Source: Galerina marginata
Taxonomy: Eukaryota > Basidiomycota > Agaricomycetes > Agaricales > Galerinaceae
Assembly: GCA_023014335.1 (NCBI GenBank)
Contig: JAECYW010000006.1
Span: forward strand, 1,736,001-1,800,000
DNA: 64,000 bases
Direction: 5' to 3'
Part shown: positions 55,396-64,000 of the stretch, piece by piece
Layout: the number at the start of each line of letters is the position of its first letter
How positions within the stretch are numbered: the stretch's first letter is position 1
Notes under the pieces: generated by a model
The model's input: the letters and a program-made list of their open reading frames with translations, nothing else
Database searches by the model: none
Told to the model about the DNA's origin: nothing
Program-made: the position numbers and the translations under genes

Positions 55396-56895
55396 ATGTC
55401 CAAACTACTCAAGTTGACATACGAGACAGAACAAAATGCTCTTCAACTTGACGAGAAAATCATCGAAGTCAAACTACGATACGCCGCTTTGGTCCACAAT
55501 TCGTGTGTACCTCTGCTGGTGCTACCTACCGAGGTTACATGCATGATCTTCCAGTATGCCATGGCACACTCCGTGGAAGACGACAGCGAAGAAGGGAGGA
55601 TTCCATGGTCAGAGGTCATCATCTCCCATGTTTGTCGTCAATGGCGGTCAATCTCTCTGGCCTACCCATGGCTGTGGGGAAGCTTCTGCCACAATGGTCC
55701 TAAATCCTCTCTGGAGCGGTTGGATACATATCTGCAGAGATCAACTCCTCATGCCCTTGATTTATGGTTTGATTTTAGGACTGATCCAGGCGAGGACGAT
55801 TCCGCTCTATTGGAGAAGATTCTACCCCACACCAGCCGCTGGAAATATGTTACTATTTTATCGTACAAAAAAGATGTCGTCTCTACCTTGGTTTCCGACA
55901 TCGAGTCGATCTCCGCATCCAACCTCGAACATTTTGCCCTTTGCTGCGACGAATCATACGATCGACAGGATTTTTTTTCCAACAATCTCGAACCTACAAT
56001 ATTCATGAAAGGCGCGCCGAAATTAAAATCCGCAACCTTTCATTGGTCCAGTATTCCATGTATACCTCCACTGTCCAACATCACCTCCCTTCGCCTGGAG
56101 ACCGAGTTTCAGCGGCAATTAGAGCCCTACTTCTCTTGGATGGCATTTCTCCATGTTTTAATGCTGCCATCACTGGAGGAATTATCTTTGGCCGGGATTT
56201 TTTTTGAAGCACCTGAGACAAGCATAGCCAGTGTTATCTCAATGCCAAAACTCATACATCTTCGTTGTTTTGATTATAGTCTGTCGTGCTGGTTACCCTA
56301 TCTTCGAGCACCATCACTCGAAACACTCGCCATCAAAAGTGACGTGCTCGATGGGGACTTTGGAATGTCTGTCGAGCCGTATGCGTTTCCGTCATTAAGA
56401 TCGGTTTTTCTCATCGATATTGCCGCTACGCCGCAGGGAGCAGGGCATCTGGCGAGAATGACAGAAGCGGCCACAGAGCTCCTCGTTTCTGAGAATGATC
56501 TAGCTCACGGCTTCCTCTCTGCTCTTCACAAAAGCGAGGAATTTGGAGATCAGACCTATTGGACAAAAGTGGAAATACTCACATGCAGCGCTCATCGCAT
56601 GAGGGACAATGCAATTTCATTGATATTGCGATTCGCAAAAGCTCAAACCAAGAATAACCTCACCCTCCGGTTGTCCAAGGATTGGGACATGGTCTGGAGG
56701 CAGTGCTATGCTGTAGATTATGCGACCCTCACATCAGCCTGTGCCATCGAAACTTTGAACCGCGAGGACGATCCATTATTGTTACCTCGTTGGCCGCCTG
56801 GAGAACATAACCCCGATCTTGATCATCTGCATGAACACCAAGTCTTTCATAATGGCCCCTTCGACATTTTCCATACTGATCTCTCGCTGTGGTAA
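55396..56895 (+). CDS. F-box protein, copy 2
   Basis: An uninterrupted frame of 499 codons, strongly similar to copy 1 throughout (VPLLVLPTEVTCMIFQYAM, ISHVCRQWRSISLAYPWLW, LIHLRCFDYSL). Its start lies at the second Met of copy 1 (MSKLLKL), because the upstream part (around 55209-55395) is degenerate relative to 53294-53460. Differences are mostly substitutions without stops, so both copies are probably functional. The pair is a tandem duplicate that includes 3' flanking DNA. Confidence 0.85.
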   Translation: MSKLLKLTYETEQNALQLDEKIIEVKLRYAALVHNSCVPLLVLPTEVTCMIFQYAMAHSVEDDSEEGRIPWSEVIISHVCRQWRSISLAYPWLWGSFCHNGPKSSLERLDTYLQRSTPHALDLWFDFRTDPGEDDSALLEKILPHTSRWKYVTILSYKKDVVSTLVSDIESISASNLEHFALCCDESYDRQDFFSNNLEPTIFMKGAPKLKSATFHWSSIPCIPPLSNITSLRLETEFQRQLEPYFSWMAFLHVLMLPSLEELSLAGIFFEAPETSIASVISMPKLIHLRCFDYSLSCWLPYLRAPSLETLAIKSDVLDGDFGMSVEPYAFPSLRSVFLIDIAATPQGAGHLARMTEAATELLVSENDLAHGFLSALHKSEEFGDQTYWTKVEILTCSAHRMRDNAISLILRFAKAQTKNNLTLRLSKDWDMVWRQCYAVDYATLTSACAIETLNREDDPLLLPRWPPGEHNPDLDHLHEHQVFHNGPFDIFHTDLSLW

Positions 56896-58764
56896 CTGCT
56901 TAGCTGGGTTTCAACCTATCTCGAACAGGATGTCCAACAGCGCACCTTTGGTCGATTTTCAACCGCAGGTGGTTGATTTTAACCTCAGGGTAGGTTAATG
57001 CGCACTAGGATGCTTTTCAATCTCAAATGGACAAAAGGCATTCCTAATCTCGAAAATTGCCGGCTCAGCTGAATTCTCAACGGGATTCTGCTGATTTCCA
57101 GCATTCGCCATAGGTTGACTTTTAGATGGCTATGGGATTAGTTTCAAATATATGGATGACCTATTTCGCTTTTCAGATAATTAAATATGACGGTTGCTAT
57201 ACCCTACATTCAAGAACGGTTAGTGCTAAGGCAAGTAGTTGTTCGTAATTTAAGGAAAAGATTGAAGGAATAGATCATTTAGTATACTCAGTTAGCGGCT
57301 TTTCCGAGATTCCTAGTCGTTCATGGGCTGTTTGGGTATTTTTCTGACTTTCGCGGTCGTTTCAAAATACAATCATCGAATTTGGCGCAAATAACAATCG
57401 ACCGACTTTGATCGATTTGATCATCGACAATGAGCTCAACGTAAAAGACTTTCATTGAGTATTTCGGCAACTATCGTCACAGAATACGAATTTAAACCTG
57501 TACATTATTTCCCCCGTCCCCGTCCGTCCACAACGCCATTAAAACTGGTAATGTTCTTATTTTCTTCGCACCGCTCATAGTATCGTACCGAACCATGTCC
57601 CATACCACCCGTTAACGCGTTGAGCTTCATATGGACTCTTTGGTGATGGCCATTTTTCATACCACTGCGCCATCGAACCGTCCGTGTACCTATCCGTGCT
57701 TTGCCAGATTCACATAGTCGAAAAGCAAATTTACAACACATTCCAACGGTGCCTTGAAGCCTGAGTAGCATCACCAACAATCCACTGGCATAGAATTTTA
57801 AAACTTCAACTATTTGGCAACCCTGAATCGCGCTACACTCTTCGTCGAAGAGTCGCTCTCTGCAACTAAGTAGTCATGAATTAACCCCCTGATATTGAGG
57901 CCTGGAGCTTGAAGCTTGAAGCTTTGAAGTCTGGAATCTGGATTTCGGCGTCCCAGTATGTTTTCGACCATCTTTTTGCATAAAGTTGTCGGTCCGCGTA
58001 GTGGACTATTAATAGCTGCTCAAAATTACTTCGCTTGGCTCCGACCATTGTGGTTGGCAGGCCAGAGTAAAACAACCACACTGACACAGCCCCGCGCCAT
58101 CCCACATGCTCTGCACAAGCTCAAGAACCTCGGGACCGATTCATACCGGCGCTTAAATATAACACGGAAGACGCACAACGACGTACAGCGGAGTAAAACT
58201 GTGCCATTTTTTGGAGAATTTTAGCAAGGCAAGTTGCTTCCGTCATTTTGCTTATCGGAGGCGTGAATTTGATATTGGACATCGTACATCAGGATGCATG
58301 CATATGAACAGTTGAACAGTCCATTTTAATGCTCACGATAGCCCAAGACGTCGGCGTTTTGAAATTCGAACTCGCTGAACACTTTCAAGTTTGGTGCTCT
58401 TTTCTTGCTTGAAAAGAGCCAAAGTGACGTTCAACCGTTCAACGTTCAACGTTGGGTCGACAACCAATAGAAATGCTTTGGAGAGGAGCATATGGAGGTC
58501 GGAGCGGTACCACACCCGCGTCCCGCGTATGCCCAGCAGGAGCTGGGAAAAACGTTATCGCCATGGACAAACAAGATAGTTCCTGATCATCTGCATATCC
58601 GATCGGCATGTTATCTCTCCCACTCAACGTGAAAAACTTAGAACAGGCATGTACATACATAAGTTTGGCTCGCTTCTTCTCCGCAACGGTGCTGCATTTC
58701 CCATACCTTCACCATAGCCTGACGTTACCGTCCTCCTAAGGCGCAATCCGTTCGGTCGAGCATC
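56896..58764. other. Intergenic region before the purine permease
   Basis: Apart from the duplicated 3' flank (to 57500), nothing coding is recognised. An inverted CAACGTTCAAC-type word lies at 58430-58452. The region just upstream of 58765 presumably holds the permease promoter. Confidence 0.4.
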
Positions 58765-61479
58765 ATGGCGTCTTTTGTCTTACGACTGAACGATGCGGTG
58801 AGTGAAATTTGTTTGATCTCTTTCCTTTTTGGCCGCTATCACTTGCTGATTACTGCACAATCTTTGTTCGTGCTTTGCAGGTCGCAAGATCGTTTGTGGG
58901 GAGGTGGTTCAAGTTGGAAGGGTCTGGGGTGGCGAAGGAGCGTATTGGGTCACGTTTTACGGTTCGCCCTTTTGATTCATGTCGTCCAGCATGGTTGCTT
59001 ATCTGTTGGATGGGCGAATGTAGACCGAAATCCGGGCAGGGTTAACAACATGGGTACGTTCATGACGTTCAACCAAGTGAATGGGAGGCTGAAGCAACAT
59101 TATGACAGGCTGCCATGGCATACATCGTTCGTGGTTATATCCCAGCAATTTAACGACTTCTTCATAGTTCTATAGATCTCCGTAAATGCCGCCATTCTCT
59201 CTGATTCAGGTGGAACTTGTGTATGCCCGACCAACGACCTCTGTCTCAACGACGACGCATATTTGGTTTGCGTAAATGAAGTCCGACGAGACCTTATCAC
59301 ATCTACAGCCGCTATCTCGGCCCTCTCCAGTTTCCTCATGGGTCTTCTTGCCAATCTGCCTATCGGTTTGGCCCCTGGATTGGGACTTAATGCCTACGTG
59401 AGTCTCGTCTCGAAAATGCAAAGATATGACCTATGAACTAATGAAACTTTCTGCTCGTCTTTCCAGTTCGCCTACTCTGTGGTTGGCTTCCACGGCAGTG
59501 GCACTATCACTTATCGCGAGGCTCTTGCAGCTGTGTTCCTGGAGGGGTAGGTGCCCAATTCGACCCTCGTGACATCGATGTCCTGACGAACCCTTGCTTC
59601 CCTTATCTCATACAATATAGTTGGGTGTTCCTTTTCTTGTCCCTTATCGGTCTTCGACAATGGCTCGTGCGTATTATGCCTCAGTCGCTTGTCCTCGCTG
59701 TCGGTGCAGGCATTGGCCTTTTTATCGCGTGAGTATATTTTTATTCATCAACATCTCGTACATGTCACTGAAAACCTTTGCCTATTTACAGATTTATTGG
59801 TCTTTGTCAGTATCTGAATCTATTGATCTTGTTCATTCATAGAACCTGTCCTTTTTTCTAGCTGCAAATGGACTAGGAGTCATTGGAGGAGATACGGTCA
59901 ACTTTGTTGGCCTAGGAGGGTGCTTGGCAGAGAGTAAGTTTCACGAGTTTACTATTTTAGTCGGCCATTCATTTGGTCTTCCTGTAGACTTCCAGAGCGC
60001 AGACCTGCCGAATTACTGCGCACGCGGTGTTCTGCGAAGCCCGACGATGTGGCTCGGCATCTTCACGGGAGGAATCTTCACCCTTTTGATGATGATGTAC
60101 CGTGTGCGCGGTGCTATCCTTTTGGGAATCCTCCTCACCGCCATCATCTCATGGCCGCGCCCCACGCCCGTCACGTACTTCCCGCACACCGAAGCTGGCG
60201 ATGCACTGTTCGCTTTCTTTAAGAAAGTTGTTGCTTTCCATAAGCTCGACCATGTCGGCAATGTTATCGATGTAAGCCTTATTCTTTTTTCGTTGGAGAT
60301 TCCTGTTGAGCTAATGTGTTGCTGTAGTATAATTACGGGTATGAACATTACCCCATCCTGTTTTTGAACATGCAATAATCGACATTTCAATCTAGCAATG
60401 GAAGGGTATGGTACGCCCTTATCACCTTCCTTTATGTTGATATCCTCGGTGAGTTCATTTCCCCATATTTCACTTCCTCCATGGACTGATGTCTGTCTTA
60501 TCCTTTAAGATACCACCGGGTAACCTCTACAAACACCTCGACTGTCGGATTCTCGCTGACCTTACGTTATAGTACTCTTTACTCCATGGCCAAATTTGCC
60601 GGCCTGCGTGATCCAGTCACATTCGACTTCGAAGGATCAACTATTGCTTACTGCGTCGATGCCTTCTGCATTAGTATGGGTTCCCTCATGGGCAGCAGCC
60701 CCGTGACTGCTTTCATCGAGAGTGCTACCGGAATCTCTGGTACGAGCCCCGCCCTTTTTTTGATTCCTTCTCGCTGATGTGCACAGAGGGTGGCAAGACC
60801 GGTTTGACCGGCATGACCGTTGGGGTCATGTTCTTCATCTCTGTGTTCTTCGCACCCATCTTCGCATCTATTCCGTCATGGGCTACAGGTGGTGCGCTGG
60901 TGATTGTGGGATCGCTGATGATTCGCAAGTGAGTTGTTGTGTGTTTATCAACATGTTTGTCGTTTCTCATAGAAGACTCTCTTGTCCTCAGTGTCCTTGA
61001 AGTTAACTGGCACTATATTGGCGATGCTGTCCCAGCCTTCCTCACGCTTATCATCATCCCGCTCACATACAAGTTTGTTTTCCCCGCTCCTTGGTCGTCT
61101 TAGTATCCTGATTTCAATATGTCATCAGTATTGCATACGGTGTCATTGCTGGTGTCCTCTCATACGTGCTCCTCAATGGCATCCCCCTGTTGATCAAGAA
61201 AGTATCCGCCGGACGCATCGTGCCGCATGACTATGATCGTGCAGAAGAATGGGTCATTCCTCCTGGCGGTATTCTCCCACCATGGATGTACGTCGTCGTC
61301 TTTGACCGTCACTGGAATCATGTGGCTAACCTTCCCTCATTCTCAGTTCTAAACTCCGTGGGCGAAATGCACCTGAAGGCGAGGGTGAAGATGTACTGGA
61401 GAAACACGACAGTGCTTCAGGGAGCAGCGTCAATGAAAAAGAATCTCCAGTTGCTAAGCCTGGTGTACCAATGGCTTGA
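58765..61479 (+). CDS. azgA: AzgA-type purine permease
   Basis: A gene of many short exons. It starts [12 protein letters not shown], with [20 protein letters not shown], then [10 protein letters not shown] and [16 protein letters not shown] on small exons. Family marks include [74 protein letters not shown] and [19 protein letters not shown]. The protein has multiple membrane segments and a hydrophilic tail ending KPGVPMA. AzgA proteins are plasma-membrane proton symporters for adenine, guanine and hypoxanthine. Every exon I traced keeps frame, so it appears intact. Confidence 0.9.
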
Positions 61480-63528
61480 GCAAGTACTGCTTCTCTGTCT
61501 ATGTTTTTCGTGGTCTTTATGACGGCAATGACTCCAACCTATTTCGCGTTTGCCTATACCTCAATACCTAGTATCATATACCGAACCATTGTCCTTTGCC
61601 CCACATATTTAATAATATGCAGTGTCGATACAGCTCATCGATTTCTCATTCGACATCTGAAAGACGAGAGCATAATATCTCTAAGCAACTACCGCGGAGA
61701 TATTCCTGGAGCTCCTCGATGATGGAATGAGATAAACGATCCGACATGCCCAGAAGAAATTTGATTTTAGAATTGGCATGAGCCTTGGAAACGGCGACAG
61801 CTATACGTTCGGCTACTTCAGGACTTCGAGCTGCTGGGTCCCGAGAAATATGGGAGGATAGGGTATTTCTTCCGGCTACGTCTTTGTCGAAGAAGAAAGA
61901 CGAGTAAAGTACGCCTCCCTCATTACATCGTTATGGGACTGTGTGCGCGATGGCGGTCTTTCCGTTCCGGCGTCGTCTGTGATTTCGGCTGACTGGCGTC
62001 TTGAAGTTCTTGCACAACTGCATGACGTCTTTTATCAAAGCAGAGCGTTGGCCAACAAGTTCGAGAAGACTTCCATGCATATTCTTCCTTCCTTCCATCC
62101 ATGCAGAGCCTTCGACATATACGAGGTTATCAAGATGAAGTTTGGATGCCAGCAGAAAGCTTGTGGACATGATGACAATCCACCTATGTTGTTGGTAAAT
62201 ATTTTAGTGATTTTTTATAATAAAGCCTGGATTGCATTCGCATTCAATGAATCCTGGATCATGGATGTTCGCGATGTCGAGACAGCCGTCATCAAAGTGA
62301 TATCAAACTAGTCGTTTGCAGACTACATCGTAAGTCGGATGTCATATCAACTTTGTGTGATTTACTTACCTTGAACATTCGTAATACATTGCCCAGTTCC
62401 CTTCGCGTGCCCGATTGTCTGGTTGCGAAGAATCGTTTGTTTTCGAGTGCGACTGAATGGCATCGACTTTGTTCGAGAAGGCCTGGAGGGCGCTAAAAAG
62501 AGTTAGTAAGACGTAATCTGAAGAAATTTGACGCATACCCATGCAGAGCGTTAAGTCGATGATTCATGTCCTCACGCAATAATTTAGCGGCATTGATAAT
62601 TGGGTGCTGGATGCTCGCGCTGGCAATTGCCAAGTATTCGCCAAATTTTTGCTACTTCTTTTACTAAAATATATGGAATAAGTTGGCAGCCACGTCGGTT
62701 TTCAGCCAGGGAATGAAACTGACCTTGAGCAGCATTACCAAATCGAGAGCAGGGGCTGTCGCGCTCTTCAATGAGGGCAGATTTCAGAATCCAAGTTGGT
62801 TGCTTTGAAGGACAATGAAAACAACGGTTTCTCAGTCGCGAAGGACTGACTTGAACTTTCCGCTCAACAGAGTTATACGCCCGACAACTCCCCTCAGTTA
62901 CCGTCCCTTGAGCTTTGGTTGGCTCGGAACATTTGACTACGACACCTTCAGGATTAAGTTGTGTTGGTCACCATGACCAAGTTTGACAGTAAAGCTGGCC
63001 TGGCCCAGCCCAGCCCAACCACTAGCGCTTGTTCCCCATCAATGATGTATACTGAAGCGGTGGTTTGGGCAATATATTTTTCTTGAATTCGCAACTTATG
63101 ATAGTTCAATCGAACTGCCTTTTTTCAACCTTTTTTGCGATAAGGGCCAACCAGAAAATGGCGCGTAAGCCTGATACTGGTTGTAAATACGACGACTATG
63201 AGTAGTGAATAGTACGACTTACTGACGTGTGTTAGACGATCCCAATAATGTATGGCCTGGTCGCGTCCAGTTCAAATTTCTGTCGAGGTTGTCGCGTCAG
63301 GTCGCGTCTCGATTCGGAGAAATCAGATCACGTGGACGGGGTTAATTTGGAATCTGGACATCACGCCACATTCGGAATTTTGCAGCACTCAAAAACAAAG
63401 TGGTGTGTTCGCGCTTTATATTTCTGACCTCCACAGACAAATTCACGGCGAGCTTGGGTCGTCTTAAAAGCCGTGGTATCGGGCAACGGGTCTTTATTTT
63501 TTAAAGGCGTACCACCACCATCCTCGAC
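61480..63528 (-). other. Region with unresolved minus-strand coding pieces
   Basis: Several minus-strand pieces look coding but could not be assembled. About 62540-62770 gives PALDLVMLLKQKFGEYLAIA and IINAAKLLREDMNHRLNAL across an intron. About 62395-62495 gives ALQAFSNKVDAIQSHSK and REGNWAMYYECS, and 61690-61860 gives PAARSPEVAERIAVAVSKAH and GMSDRLSHSIIEELQEYL. They may belong to one or two genes of unknown family, or to a decaying one. The segment 63000-63528 should contain the ERG25 promoter. Confidence 0.3.
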
Positions 63529-64000
63529 ATGGTTCTCAACAGCACCATTCCAGACGCGCTCACCGAGTTATACGCTGGCACGGATTTTTCGTCTCTCAAT
63601 TGGTTTGAGCAGCAATGGGTTGCATGGTATATCTGGATTGGCAACCCCATTATTGCGACAGGGCTGGCAAGCTTTTTGCTGCATGAGGTGCGTTTAATTT
63701 ATGTCTTCTCGTTTGCACAACGCGAAATCCATACACCACGACTGACACGTCTACTTTCGCCGCCAGATTGTATACTTTGGACGCAGCATACCCTGGATTA
63801 TCATCGATGCTATCCCATATTTCCGTCAATGGAAGCTGCAGCCTGCTAAAGTCCCAACACCAGCTGAGCAATGGGCTTGCACTAAGCAAGTCTTGTTCTC
63901 GCATTTCACGATTGAACTGCCTGCGGTACGTTCGTCTCGTCAGTCAGCGGCTTTCGCATCGGCGAATTGCCCAATTGGTTTGAAGAATGATTCTGACTTC
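63529..64000 (+). CDS. ERG25: C-4 methylsterol oxidase, 5' part
   Basis: Starts at ATG 63529 (MVLNSTIPDALTELYAGTDF) and continues with SLNWFEQQWVAWYIWIGNPI and a membrane segment. After an intron (63688-63767) comes IVYFGRSIPWIIIDAIPYFR, QWKLQPAKVPTPAEQW and HFTIELPA, the typical N-terminal third of Erg25. The ER-resident diiron enzyme removes sterol C-4 methyl groups in ergosterol synthesis. The His-box part lies beyond the window. The second exon ends at about 63925 and the window ends in the next intron or exon. Confidence 0.9.

Larger units (their letters stand above)
53432..57500. repeat. Tandem segmental duplication with F-box genes
   Basis: Besides the genes, the 3' flanks are also related. 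About 55000-55200 and 57300-57500 share words such as GCAGAAATAACAATCGACC / GCGCAAATAACAATCGACC, AAAGACTTTC and a CTAGTYGT-like segment. The duplication unit is therefore about 2 kb, gene plus downstream DNA. No remnant of a third F-box gene was found after 57500. Confidence 0.65.

Noticed and set aside
60013..60390. 125-codon minus-strand frame
   Set aside because: It is the antisense of an AzgA exon whose plus-strand translation matches the permease family.

Overview
The window is nuclear DNA from a filamentous basidiomycete, most likely an Agaricomycete. Genes are split by many short GT-AG introns of about 45-70 bases. The set of families also fits: copper-radical (glyoxal) oxidase, CPL1-like secreted protein, agaric-type F-box proteins, fungal SLATT protein, KDZ transposase and fungal TET/JBP dioxygenase. 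Ordinary housekeeping genes flank a repeat-rich left end and one very large mobile element.

Layout. 1-9377 holds almost no convincing genes: a ~60-base minisatellite (1-460), two MITE-like elements with related termini (2882-3126 and 8105-8381), and a ~4 kb inverted-repeat element (3252-7224) with a GC-rich core and a further MITE inserted into its right arm (6948-7211). 9378-14725 carries host genes: a two-TM SLATT protein, the GINS replication subunit Sld5 and a glyoxal oxidase. 15773-16461 is another small inverted-repeat element.

17477-40544 is read here as a single ~23 kb KDZ-class DNA transposon. Its ends are long inverted arms (about 2.7 kb left, 1.9 kb right). Each arm carries an inward-facing copy of the same three-exon gene for a ~92-residue CxxC protein behind a near-identical promoter block. 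Between the arms lie two tandem paralogues of unknown function, a gene built largely from 45-nt microexons, a divergently transcribed protein with an RNase H1 N-terminal (hybrid-binding) domain, a small acidic protein, a TET/JBP-type 2-oxoglutarate dioxygenase with its catalytic residues, a small unknown gene, a coiled-coil/Cys protein, and a full-length (972-residue) KDZ transposase. The association of TET/JBP genes with KDZ transposons is established for basidiomycetes. The paired arm genes and the microexon gene are what I consider possibly undescribed.

41204-64000 is again host-like: a disordered protein, a START-like DUF3074 protein whose coding end overlaps that of the heme protein Dap1, a CPL1-like secreted protein, an SDR reductase, two lineage-type unknown proteins, a tandem pair of F-box proteins, an AzgA purine permease, and the 5' part of the sterol C-4 methyl oxidase gene ERG25. 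No rRNA, tRNA or CRISPR could be supported. All exon structures were assembled by eye from reading frames and splice sites. For most genes where I list exon coordinates, the exon lengths sum to a whole number of codons.
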